A DNA stretch of 57,018 nt. It comes from Humibacillus sp. DSM 29435. Lineage in GTDB: Bacteria > Actinomycetota > Actinomycetes > Actinomycetales > Dermatophilaceae. The notes under the pieces were generated by a model. That model ran no database searches. It was not told the DNA's origin and saw only the letters and a list, made by a program, of their open reading frames with translations. The translations under genes were made by a program, and so were the position numbers. Below are positions 33,037-40,883 of this stretch, in pieces; within the stretch, counting starts at the first letter, position 1, and every line of letters begins with the position of its first letter. The stretch is taken from assembly GCF_001758225.1 (NCBI RefSeq), contig NZ_MAST01000022.1:1-57018 (forward strand), written 5' to 3'.

Positions 33037-34620
33037 TCAGTCGTGCGCGGTGAGGCGGATCAGGTGCCAGGATGCCGCGTCCACGCTCAGCGACGGGCTT
33101 CCCGACACGAGACCGGTGAGTCCGTCGGGATCGGTGTCGCGCACCCGCCGTGCCGTGACGCGGTCGGGGTGGTCGGCCGTGTTCGTGAGGGTCGGGTCGC
33201 CACCGCCCATCGCGAGGTGCTCGACGACCTCCAGCGGGCCGAACGCGGTCAGGTCGAGTCGTGTGTCGATGGCCTCGGACTCGGAGCGGTTGACCAGGCT
33301 GAGCACGACCGCCCCGCTTTTGGCGTCGTGGGTGGCGGACGCGATCAGCGCGGCGGCATCGCCGTAGGTGGTCGTGGTCAGGCTCGGCCCGCTGACCCGA
33401 AGGTCGAGCACCGTTCCCCGGCTGTATCTCGACATCAGCGCGAACGGGGCGAAGATGCTCTGGCGCCAGGCGGGCCCACCTGCCTGGGTCTGAATCGGTG
33501 CAATGACGTTGACGAGCTGGGCCTGGCAGGCCAGACCCACGCGGTCGGAGTGGTTCAGCAGCGTCATGATCAGTGAGGCCACGACGACGGCGTCGTCGAC
33601 GGTGTACTCCTCTTCGATGAGGTGCGGTGGCCGGTCAGACCACTCGAGGTGGTCCTCGCCACCGAAGTCGGACTGACGCCACACGTTCCACTCGTCGAAC
33701 GAGACCATGGTCTGCCGGCTCGACTTCTTGGCGGCCGCCACGTGGTCGGCCGTGGCCACGACGGCGTGGATGTACTGGTCCATGTCGACCGAGCTGCACA
33801 GGAACGACTGCCGGTCGACGGCGTGAGGGTCGTAGTAGGCGTGGGCCGAGATGTAGTCGACGACCTCGAGGGAGCGCCCGAGCACCTCGGCCTCCCAGGC
33901 ACCGAAGGTCGGCATACCCCGGCCGCTGCTGCCGCAGGCGACGAGCGACAGCGTCTGGTCGAAGCGCTTGAGGGCCTGGCCGGTACGAGCGGCCAGCTTT
34001 CCGTAGTCGGCGGAGCTGAGATGACCCAGCTGCCACGGACCGTCCATCTCGTTGCCGAGGCACCAGAGCCTGATGTCGAACGGCGCCGTGGCCCCGTTGC
34101 GGATCCGGCGTTCCGAGAGCTCGCTGCCGCCGGGATGGTTGCAGTACTCGACCAGGTCGAGCGCCTCCTGCAGGCCTCGGGTTCCGAGGTTCACCGCCAT
34201 GACCGGCTCGGCACCGACCTCGCCGAGCCACGCCATGAACTCGTGCAGACCGAACTGGTTGGTCTCCGTGGACTTCCAGGCCGAATCGAGTCGGGTGGGT
34301 CGGCGCTCCGGTGCGCCGACGGAGTCCTCCCACCGAAACCCTGACACGAAGTTTCCGCCCGGGTAGCGAACGACGCTGACGCCGAGCTCCTTGACGAGCT
34401 CGAGAACGTCTCCACGGAAGCCTCGTTCGTCAGCCGTCGGGTGCCCCGGCTCATAGATGCCCTCGTAGACACACCGACCCAGGTGCTCGACGAACGACCC
34501 GAAGACTCGTCGTTGTACCGGCGCGACCACGAACCCCGGGTGGGCCGTGACCGTGGCCTGACCGGCCGCACGGGCTGCTTCGGGCGCTGTTGGTGTCGTC
34601 ATGTCCGTTGTCTCGCTCAC
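33037..34620 (-). CDS. GH51 alpha-L-arabinofuranosidase
   Basis: This is a 527-residue protein without a signal peptide. Typical GH51 landmarks are [41 protein letters not shown], the acid/base Glu191 in [24 protein letters not shown], and the nucleophile Glu310 in VSFDEWNVW. The C-terminal beta domain is complete. It removes terminal arabinofuranose from arabinoxylan, arabinan or arabinogalactan oligosaccharides. It is coupled to manD by a GTGA overlap, so it starts with GTG at 34620. The combination with ManD and UxuB-like genes points to plant hemicellulose or pectin side chains. Confidence 0.93.
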   Translation of the reverse strand: MSETTDMTTPTAPEAARAAGQATVTAHPGFVVAPVQRRVFGSFVEHLGRCVYEGIYEPGHPTADERGFRGDVLELVKELGVSVVRYPGGNFVSGFRWEDSVGAPERRPTRLDSAWKSTETNQFGLHEFMAWLGEVGAEPVMAVNLGTRGLQEALDLVEYCNHPGGSELSERRIRNGATAPFDIRLWCLGNEMDGPWQLGHLSSADYGKLAARTGQALKRFDQTLSLVACGSSGRGMPTFGAWEAEVLGRSLEVVDYISAHAYYDPHAVDRQSFLCSSVDMDQYIHAVVATADHVAAAKKSSRQTMVSFDEWNVWRQSDFGGEDHLEWSDRPPHLIEEEYTVDDAVVVASLIMTLLNHSDRVGLACQAQLVNVIAPIQTQAGGPAWRQSIFAPFALMSRYSRGTVLDLRVSGPSLTTTTYGDAAALIASATHDAKSGAVVLSLVNRSESEAIDTRLDLTAFGPLEVVEHLAMGGGDPTLTNTADHPDRVTARRVRDTDPDGLTGLVSGSPSLSVDAASWHLIRLTAHD

Positions 34621-35843
34621 CAGTCGTGCACCGTCCCGTCGAGAAGTCGGTTGAAGGGGAGGTAGGCCCGCTCGTAGGGGAAGCGAGCAGCGGCCCCCTC
34701 GTCGAGCTCGACCCCGAGGCCGGGTTGCTCACCCGGGTGCAGGTCGCCGTCGGTAAAGCTGAAGCTCTGCCGGAACACCTCGTTCGTCAGCTCGCCGTGG
34801 GGCATGTACTCCTGGATGCCGAAGTTGTGGATCGCGAGGTCGAGGTGCAGGGCCGCCGCCATACCGACCGGCGAGATGTCGGTGGGGCCGTGGATGCCCG
34901 ACTTGATCTGGTACATCGCGGCAAAGTCCATCAGCTTCTTCATCGGGGTGAGGCCCCCGGTGTGGGTGACCGCCGACCGCACATAGTCGATGAGCTGCTC
35001 GGTGATCAGGGTCTGGTAGTCGAAGGCCGTGTTGAAGACCTCGCCGATCGCCAGCGGTGTCGTGGTCTGGGAGCGAACCCGGCGCAACGCCTCCGGGTTC
35101 TCGGCGGGCGTGCAGTCCTCCAGCCAGAAGAGGTCGTAGGGCTCGAGGGACCTGCCGAGACGGGCTGCCTGGTTCGGCGTCATCCGGTGGTGACCGTCGT
35201 GCAGCAGGGTGAGCTCGGGGCCGAACTCGGCTCGCACCGCGTCGAACACGGTCGGCAGATGCCGCAGGTAGGCGGCGGTGTCCCAGTCCTCCTCGGCCGG
35301 CAGGGCCTGGCGGCGGGCCGGCTCGTAGTCATAGCGCGTCCCCTCCCCTGCCGAGGCGGCCACCCCGTACACCGCGCGGAGGCCGGGGACCGCAGTCTGC
35401 ACCCGGATGGCTGTGAACCCGAGGCTCTGGTGCATCCGTATCGAGTCGAAGAGCGACTCGAGGTCGAGGCCGCTGGCGTGCCCGTAGGCCCGGATGCCGG
35501 TTCGGGACGCGCCGCCGAGCAGCTGGTAGACGGGCAGGCTGGCTGCTTTTCCCTTGATGTCCCACAGGGCCATGTCGACCGCCGCGATCGCCGCCATGGT
35601 GACAGGCCCGCGACGCCAGTAGGCGCTGCGGTAGAGAAACTGCCAGGTGTCCTCGATGCGGTGCGGGTCGCGGTCGATGATGAGGGGTACGACATGCTCG
35701 GTGAGGTAGGCGGCCACCGCGAGCTCTCGACCGTTCAGCGTCGCGTCGCCCAAGCCCGTGAGCCCGTCGTCGGTGGTGATCTTGAGGGTGACGAAGTTAC
35801 GGTCGGGGCTGGTCACGACCACGTCGGCCGAGCTGATCCTCAT
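34617..35843 (-). CDS. manD: D-mannonate dehydratase, enolase superfamily (ManD/RspA type)
   Basis: This 408-residue protein has the enolase-superfamily capping domain (1-130) and barrel. Metal ligands are the Asp in LLHDGHHR, the Glu in [12 protein letters not shown] and the Glu in AIGEVFNT; the catalytic His region [20 protein letters not shown] is also present. The YDYEPA...LPAEEDWDT loop is characteristic of the ManD subgroup, some members of which dehydrate D-mannonate efficiently and others D-gluconate or poorly. It would make KDG, like UxuA in the same island. The operon order on this strand is UxuB-like, manD, GH51. Confidence 0.88.
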   Translation of the reverse strand: MRISSADVVVTSPDRNFVTLKITTDDGLTGLGDATLNGRELAVAAYLTEHVVPLIIDRDPHRIEDTWQFLYRSAYWRRGPVTMAAIAAVDMALWDIKGKAASLPVYQLLGGASRTGIRAYGHASGLDLESLFDSIRMHQSLGFTAIRVQTAVPGLRAVYGVAASAGEGTRYDYEPARRQALPAEEDWDTAAYLRHLPTVFDAVRAEFGPELTLLHDGHHRMTPNQAARLGRSLEPYDLFWLEDCTPAENPEALRRVRSQTTTPLAIGEVFNTAFDYQTLITEQLIDYVRSAVTHTGGLTPMKKLMDFAAMYQIKSGIHGPTDISPVGMAAALHLDLAIHNFGIQEYMPHGELTNEVFRQSFSFTDGDLHPGEQPGLGVELDEGAAARFPYERAYLPFNRLLDGTVHDW

Positions 35844-35878
35844 GACGGTGCCTTCCGGTCAAGTCCTCCGGTTTCAAG

Positions 35879-35902
35879 CTCGCCCGGCGTTCACCGGGTG
35901 AG
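35879..35902 (-). terminator. Stem-loop between UxuB-like gene and manD
   Basis: CTCGCCCGG pairs with CCGGGTGAG (nine pairs including one G-T) around a six-base loop CGTTCA, in the 113-bp gap between the two genes. No T-run follows on the minus strand. It could be a weak terminator or a processing site that lowers expression of manD-GH51 relative to the upstream gene. Confidence 0.4.
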
Positions 35903-35956
35903 CGTCCTGCTCATCGTCGCAGAGGGGCGCCGGCGCGCACCGGTCGGCCCGCCACG

Positions 35957-37420
35957 TCAGATCAGTTCTCGGAACTGGGTGGTGATCGCCTGCTTGAAGG
36001 CCGCGTGGTCGATCAGGTCGGTGCCGAAGACCTCGGTGACCCCGAGCAGCGCCTCGACGATCGACCGCGGGTCGCCGGGCGCTCCTGCCACCGTTTGCCG
36101 CAGGCGGTGGGCGAGGGGGTCGTCGAGCGGGAGGGGGCGACCGGTGACGTCGTGACCCGTGGTCATGTAGGCCATCCAGGCAGCCACCGCCAAGGCGACC
36201 GACTCGGGCACGGCCCCGGTGGCCAGCCGGTCACGGGCGGTCCCGAGCAGACGGATCGGGAGCTTCTGTGAGCCGTCCATGGCGACCTGGGTCGTGAGGT
36301 GACCGAGCGCCGGGTTGGCGAACCGGTCGAGCACCTCCTCGGCGTAAGCCACCACGTCGACACCGTCCGGCGCCTGAAGCGTCGGTACGACGTCGTCGAC
36401 CACGAGCCGCAACGCCTTGGTGCGCAGGTCGCGGTCGTCCACCGACTGCGCGATGGTCTCGTGACCCGCGAGGGCCCCGAGGTAGGCCAACATCGAGTGG
36501 GTGCCGTTGAGCACGCGCAGCTTGAGCCGCTCGTAGGGCACGACGTCGTCGACGAGCGTCGCTCCGGCTCGCTCCCACGCCGGGCGCCCGGCCGCGAAGC
36601 GGTCCTCGATGACCCACTGCCGGAAGGGTTCGGCCACGACGAGGGCCTCGTCCCGCACCCCGAGCAGGGCCGTGGCCTCGGCACGGTCACGGCTGCTGGT
36701 GGCGGGCACGATGCGGTCGACCATCGAGGAGGGGCAGCTGACGTGCTCCGCGATCCACGCAGCGGTCTGCTCCCCTTCGCGAGGGGGAAGAGCCTGGCAG
36801 AAGTCGGCGAGCAGACCCTGCACCACCTGGCCGTTCTCGGGGAGGTTGTCGCACGAGAGCACGGTGACGGGCCCGGCCTCGGTGTTCCGGCGCGCCTGCA
36901 GGCCCCGCACCAGCTGGCCCACGACGCTGCGGCTACCGGCCTGCCCACGGCCGGGGACGGCAAGGTCGTGGGCGATGGCGTCGTCGCCCACGTCGAGGCC
37001 ACCGTGCTCGCCTCGCCGATAGCCCTTCTCCGTGACCGTAAGCGTCACGACGCGCGTTGCGGGGTCGGCGAGCAGCTGAAGCAGCCGCTCGCCCTCCTCG
37101 GCGGCGAAGAGCACCTCGCGCACCTGCCCCACGACTCTGGCCGTGACCTCGCGCTGACCACGTTCCAGCACCGTGTAGAGGCCGTCCTGGGGTCGCAGCT
37201 GCTCGACCACCTTGCGCGAACGTTGCGTGACTCCGCAAATGCCCCAGCCGGGTTCGTCGGCCGTGACAGCGGCATCCTCGGTGAAGACGGCCTGGTGGGC
37301 ACGGTGGAAGGCACCGATACCGAGGTGCACGATTCCCAAGGACTCCGCGAGCCCAGGGTCGGGCGGGAGCCGGACACCGCACCGAGCAAGTGGAAGGTGC
37401 TCTCGGGAAAGCCGTTTCAC
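35957..37420 (-). CDS. Mannitol dehydrogenase-family oxidoreductase, probable fructuronate reductase
   Basis: This is a 487-residue protein of the polyol-specific long-chain dehydrogenase family. The NAD-binding strand IVHLGIGAFHRAHQAVF and the catalytic K-x-x-x-x-N-x-x-H motif in LKLRVLNGTHSMLAYLG are clear. The family includes UxuB, UxaB, mannitol and arabitol dehydrogenases. The adjacent mannonate dehydratase makes UxuB-type reduction of D-fructuronate to D-mannonate the best guess. I chose the GTG at 37420 because GAGGAGGG stands just before it. No uronate isomerase (UxaC) is in the window, so the glucuronate branch would need it elsewhere. Confidence 0.82.
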   Translation of the reverse strand: MKRLSREHLPLARCGVRLPPDPGLAESLGIVHLGIGAFHRAHQAVFTEDAAVTADEPGWGICGVTQRSRKVVEQLRPQDGLYTVLERGQREVTARVVGQVREVLFAAEEGERLLQLLADPATRVVTLTVTEKGYRRGEHGGLDVGDDAIAHDLAVPGRGQAGSRSVVGQLVRGLQARRNTEAGPVTVLSCDNLPENGQVVQGLLADFCQALPPREGEQTAAWIAEHVSCPSSMVDRIVPATSSRDRAEATALLGVRDEALVVAEPFRQWVIEDRFAAGRPAWERAGATLVDDVVPYERLKLRVLNGTHSMLAYLGALAGHETIAQSVDDRDLRTKALRLVVDDVVPTLQAPDGVDVVAYAEEVLDRFANPALGHLTTQVAMDGSQKLPIRLLGTARDRLATGAVPESVALAVAAWMAYMTTGHDVTGRPLPLDDPLAHRLRQTVAGAPGDPRSIVEALLGVTEVFGTDLIDHAAFKQAITTQFRELI

Positions 37421-37433
37421 AAGACCCTCCTCG

Positions 37434-37444
37434 TGTGTGACACA
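37434..37444. promoter_or_regulatory. Palindrome TGTGTGACACA upstream of the UxuB-like gene
   Basis: This odd-length palindrome (TGTGT-G-ACACA) lies 14-24 bp upstream of the start, overlapping the expected leader or promoter of the UxuB-manD-GH51 operon. Its form is compatible with a GntR-type operator. No GntR regulator is encoded in the window, and an 11-bp palindrome can be chance. Confidence 0.3.
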
Positions 37445-37604
37445 ACCGGGCTCTCGCTGGCCAGCCATTGACCGATGCCGAGCGAAAGCCCACCGACGGG
37501 CCTGTCTGACCACGTTCCGACCGTAGCCTGACCGGTAGCCGGCGCGTCACCCACGCCCGCGAGTCTGGTGCCCCGGCCGCGCTGTCTCGCGGCAGACTGG
37601 CCCC

Positions 37605-37940
37605 ATGAGCGATCGACCCGAGACCGACGACGTGACCGTGCTGGCCGACCTGCGGGTGGTGGTCGACCGCATCGAGGGTCGTTCGGTCTGTGGTCTGCGC
37701 GTCGGCGACGAGTTCACCGTGACCAGCTCGAGCCAGCTGCGGATGCCGCCGGGCGGGCACTTCTGTCTCTACGCCCTCGCTGCGGTGCTGCCGCTGCTTC
37801 CCGCCAAACAGCGCGCGCTCAGCGCAGGCGACTGGCTCTCGAGCGACTGTGAGGCCGCCTGCCCCGACCCCGACGAGCGGCTCGTCATGCGCATCGAGAG
37901 CGGCCCGGTTCGCCGGCACGCGACCGAGGACCTCACGTGA
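37605..37940 (+). CDS. TIGR04076-family small protein
   Basis: This 111-residue protein matches the TIGR04076 pattern: an N-terminal strand (VVVDRIEGRSVCGLRVGDEFTV), the central PPGGHFCLYALAAVLPLLPA segment, GDWLSSDCEAACPDPDERLVMRI with conserved cysteines, and a short tail. The biochemical role of the family is unknown. Cysteines at CGL, FCLY, DCE and AACP could bind a metal (inference). It is the first gene of a three-gene operon, overlapping the LLM oxidoreductase start by four bases. No good ribosome-binding site precedes its ATG. Confidence 0.75.
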   Translation: MSDRPETDDVTVLADLRVVVDRIEGRSVCGLRVGDEFTVTSSSQLRMPPGGHFCLYALAAVLPLLPAKQRALSAGDWLSSDCEAACPDPDERLVMRIESGPVRRHATEDLT

Positions 37941-38938
37941 CGACCCGGCCCGACCGGCAGCCGACGGGTGCGCGGGAGGTCTCGATCGCCCTGCAGACCG
38001 ACAAGACCCCGGCCGCATACGCCACCCTCGCCCGCGCCGCCGAAGACCTCGGTTTCGACGGCGTCAGCGTCTTCGCCGATCTCGGCTTCCAGCCACCGGC
38101 GCTGGCGCTGGGGGCGATCGCGGCGGCCACGTCGCGGGTGCGCATCGGTGCCGCGTGCCAGAACCCGCTGCTGACCCATCCGGTCGAGATCGCGGGTCAG
38201 GTCGCCGCCCTCGATCTCGCTTCAGGGGGTCGTGCCTACGTCGGTCTGGCCCGGGGGGCGTGGCTCGACGGCCTCGGGGTCGATACCTCCCGCCCGATCG
38301 CCCGGCTGTCCGACAGCGTCAAGATCATCAGGCGACTGCTGGCCGGCGACGACGAGGGCTTCGCCGGAGACGTGCTCGGTCTCGCCCCAGGGGTTCGCCT
38401 GCGCTTTCCCCTGCCTTCTCGCCCGGTCGACCTGCTCGTCGGCACCTGGGGGGAGCGCACTGCGCGCTGGGCCTCCGGTTGCGCCGAGGAGGTGAAGATC
38501 GGCGGCACCGCCAATCCCGACATGGTGGGCGTCATGCGCGGCTGGCTCGGCATGTCGCCGACCCGCGTTGTGGTCGGCGCGGTGACCGTGTGCGACCCCG
38601 ACCGGTCGGTGGCACGCGCGCTCGCCCGACGCGAGGTCGCGCTCTATCTCGACGTGGTCGCCGGCCTCGACCCCACGGTCACCGTTCCCACCGAGGTCAG
38701 GCAGCGCATCGCGTCGGCGGTGCGGTCAGGAGACCACGACGCCGCCGGCGCCGCGGTACCCGACGATCTGCTCGATCGGTTCGCGTTCGCCGGCACCCCC
38801 AGCGACATCGCCGCCCGTATCGACGAGCTCTTCGACGCCGGCGCCGACCGGGTCGAGCTCGGTACGCCGCACGGCGTCGACGGGCTGAACGGCATCCGAC
38901 TGCTCGGCAGCGAGACCCTCCCGCGGGTGACGCGATGA
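37937..38938 (+). CDS. LLM-class (probably F420-dependent) oxidoreductase
   Basis: This is a 333-residue TIM-barrel flavin/F420 oxidoreductase of the luciferase-like monooxygenase superfamily, closest in pattern to the methylene-tetrahydromethanopterin reductase group: SIALQTDKTPAAYATLARAAEDLGFDGVSVFADL, ATSRVRIGAACQNPLLTHPVEIAGQVAALDLASGGRAYVGLARG (short quote of a conserved block), and EEVKIGGTANPDMV. Actinobacterial members usually use F420. The substrate is unknown. It is coupled by GTGA to the TIGR04076 gene and by ATGA to the DUF885 gene, so all three are probably used together. Confidence 0.85.
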   Translation: MTTRPDRQPTGAREVSIALQTDKTPAAYATLARAAEDLGFDGVSVFADLGFQPPALALGAIAAATSRVRIGAACQNPLLTHPVEIAGQVAALDLASGGRAYVGLARGAWLDGLGVDTSRPIARLSDSVKIIRRLLAGDDEGFAGDVLGLAPGVRLRFPLPSRPVDLLVGTWGERTARWASGCAEEVKIGGTANPDMVGVMRGWLGMSPTRVVVGAVTVCDPDRSVARALARREVALYLDVVAGLDPTVTVPTEVRQRIASAVRSGDHDAAGAAVPDDLLDRFAFAGTPSDIAARIDELFDAGADRVELGTPHGVDGLNGIRLLGSETLPRVTR

Positions 38939-40608
38939 CCACACGAGAGGTCGCAGACACCTACGTGGCCGCGCTTGCCCGCACCGACGCGGATGCCGCT
39001 GCCATCGCGGGGGTCGCCCCGACGGCAGTGCTGCCGATGCTCTCCCCCGGAGCCTTCGACGACCGGGTCGGTGCCGCCCGCGTTGCCCGGGAAGCACTGT
39101 CGCACCGACGTTCCCGCGACGACGAGGCTTTGACGCTCGTGCTCGGTGAACGCCTCGACGCCGAGATCGACCTCGTCGACTGCGGGTTCACCGAACGCCT
39201 CCTCGCCCCTCTCGCCACCCCCGTCGACACCGTGCGCACGACCTTCGACCAGCTACCGCGCGACACTGAAGCGCAGTGGGAACAGGTCATCGAGACGCTC
39301 GGCGCCGTGGCCGGAGCCCACGATGACTACCTCGCCACCCTGGTGCGGTCGGCCGGCCGCGGCCACGTCGTGGGCGCCCGGCAGGTGCGTCAGATCGCGC
39401 GCCGTTGTCGAGGGTGGGTAAACGACGACGACTTCTACGGGCTGCTCACGGGGGCGGCCCCCACTGCTCTTCAGGACCGTGCCGCTGCCGCCGGCCACAC
39501 CGCCTCGGCAGCGACCCTGCGCTTCGCCGACGAGGTCGAGCGCCTCTTGCTGCCTGTCGCGCCCGAGGCCGACGCCGTGGGCCACGAGCTGTACACCCAC
39601 ACAGCCCGCGCTTTCCTCGGCTGTGACGTCGACCTCGTCGAGACCTATGACTGGGGGTGGAGCGAGCTCGACCGCATCGCAACCGAGGCCGACGCGCTGG
39701 CCCGGCAGCTGCATCCCGACGGGTTCGATGCCGCCGTGGCGGCCCTCGACGCCGACCCCAGATGGCTTCTCGGCTCGAGTGAGGAGGTCGAGAGCTGGCT
39801 CACCGCTCGGATGCTGTCGATCGCCGACCACGTCGACGGCCGCCACCTCGACCTGCCACCCGAGCCGCTACGCCGCCCCGAATGCCGCATGGCGAGTGCG
39901 GCATCGGGCGTCATGTACTACGCGGAGCCCGACCCGGCTCTGACCAGGCCCGGGCGGGTGTGGTGGACCGTCGACCCCGCTGTGGGCGCCCGCACCTGGC
40001 GCGAGGCGACGACGCTCCACCACGAGGGCGTGCCGGGCCACCACACCCAGATCGTCACCGCCATGACCACCCCGGGCTTGCACCCCTGGCAGCGCCACCT
40101 GTGTCAGGTGCACGGCCACGCGGAAGGATGGGCCCACTGGGCGGAGGCGTGGTGCGCCGAGATCGGGCTGCTCGACGACCCCGCCGAACGGCTCGGGATG
40201 CTCATCGGTCAGGCGTGGCGGGCGGCCCGCATCGTCATCGACATGGGGCTGCACCTCGGTCTGCCGATCCCGGCCGACCGGTCGCGCCGCGGCGGGCTCG
40301 CGGGGGGTTCCGCCCTGTCGGGGGCCACGGAATGGTCGTACGACGTCGCGGTCGACTTTCTGCGCACGGTCACCGGTCTCGGTCCGTCGATGGCCCGCTT
40401 CGAGGTCGACCGCTACCTGGGCTGGCCGGCCCAGGCGCTGGCCTTCAGGGTCGGCGCTCGTGAGTTCGAGTCGATCCGCACTCACGCTCGTTCAGTGGCC
40501 GGCACCAGGTGGGACGAGCGCGCTTTTCTCACCGACCTGCTGCGGCTCGGCCCCATGGGTCTCGGGCCCTTGCGCACTCTCGGCCACCGCCTCGGTCAGC
40601 AGGAATGA
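38935..40608 (+). CDS. DUF885-family protein (predicted metallo-hydrolase)
   Basis: This is a 557-residue, mostly helical protein. The DUF885 signature HHEGVPGHH (His363, Glu364, His369) is present in the C-terminal third, followed by EGWAHWAEAWCAEIG, which supplies a further acidic ligand, and FLRTVTGL/RYLGWPAQALAF. The arrangement resembles gluzincin metallopeptidases, and the family is predicted to hydrolyse peptides or related amides. It has no signal peptide and no transmembrane helix. The ATG at 38935 overlaps the LLM stop. The link between an LLM enzyme and a DUF885 hydrolase is not one I recognise from a characterised pathway. Confidence 0.83.
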   Translation: MTTREVADTYVAALARTDADAAAIAGVAPTAVLPMLSPGAFDDRVGAARVAREALSHRRSRDDEALTLVLGERLDAEIDLVDCGFTERLLAPLATPVDTVRTTFDQLPRDTEAQWEQVIETLGAVAGAHDDYLATLVRSAGRGHVVGARQVRQIARRCRGWVNDDDFYGLLTGAAPTALQDRAAAAGHTASAATLRFADEVERLLLPVAPEADAVGHELYTHTARAFLGCDVDLVETYDWGWSELDRIATEADALARQLHPDGFDAAVAALDADPRWLLGSSEEVESWLTARMLSIADHVDGRHLDLPPEPLRRPECRMASAASGVMYYAEPDPALTRPGRVWWTVDPAVGARTWREATTLHHEGVPGHHTQIVTAMTTPGLHPWQRHLCQVHGHAEGWAHWAEAWCAEIGLLDDPAERLGMLIGQAWRAARIVIDMGLHLGLPIPADRSRRGGLAGGSALSGATEWSYDVAVDFLRTVTGLGPSMARFEVDRYLGWPAQALAFRVGAREFESIRTHARSVAGTRWDERAFLTDLLRLGPMGLGPLRTLGHRLGQQE

Positions 40609-40691
40609 GGAGACGCCCGCGAACCGCTACCCCACCCGCCCAAGTCGAGTGGCCACTTTCGTACCGACCCGAGGGGCCAGTTTCGTGCCGC

Positions 40692-40779
40692 GCGGTTGGC
40701 ACCTTCGAGGGCTCAGAGGTGCCAGACGCACAGCCCAGCGTGCGGTTGGCACCTCTGGCACTGGGCAGGTGCCGACCGC
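40692..40779. repeat. Two tandem hairpins with 50-bp period upstream of the HNH gene
   Basis: GCGGTTGGCACCT starts at 40692 and again at 40742. Each copy pairs with a downstream arm (40717-40729 and 40767-40779) around a 12-base loop. The second stem has 13 pairs including one G-T; the first has one mismatch. Just upstream, GGCCACTTTCGTACCG and GGCCAGTTTCGTGCCG form another imperfect direct repeat (about 40649-40690). The whole 275-bp gap between DUF885 and the HNH gene holds no gene. The hairpins could end the DUF885 transcript or belong to a repeat element carrying the HNH gene. Confidence 0.7.
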
Positions 40780-40883
40780 GCAGCGCCGCGCCAGCGGCAC
40801 CCGAGCCGAGAGGCGAGTTCGGTTGTGGACAAGCGGGTTTCGTAGGTGGGGCAGTGTCAGTGGTGGCCTCTAGGGTTTGAGTC

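Noticed and set aside
35879-35902. Strong terminator separating the UxuB-like gene from manD
   Set aside because: The stem is short, includes a G-T pair and lacks a T-run, so I keep it only as a weak or processing signal.
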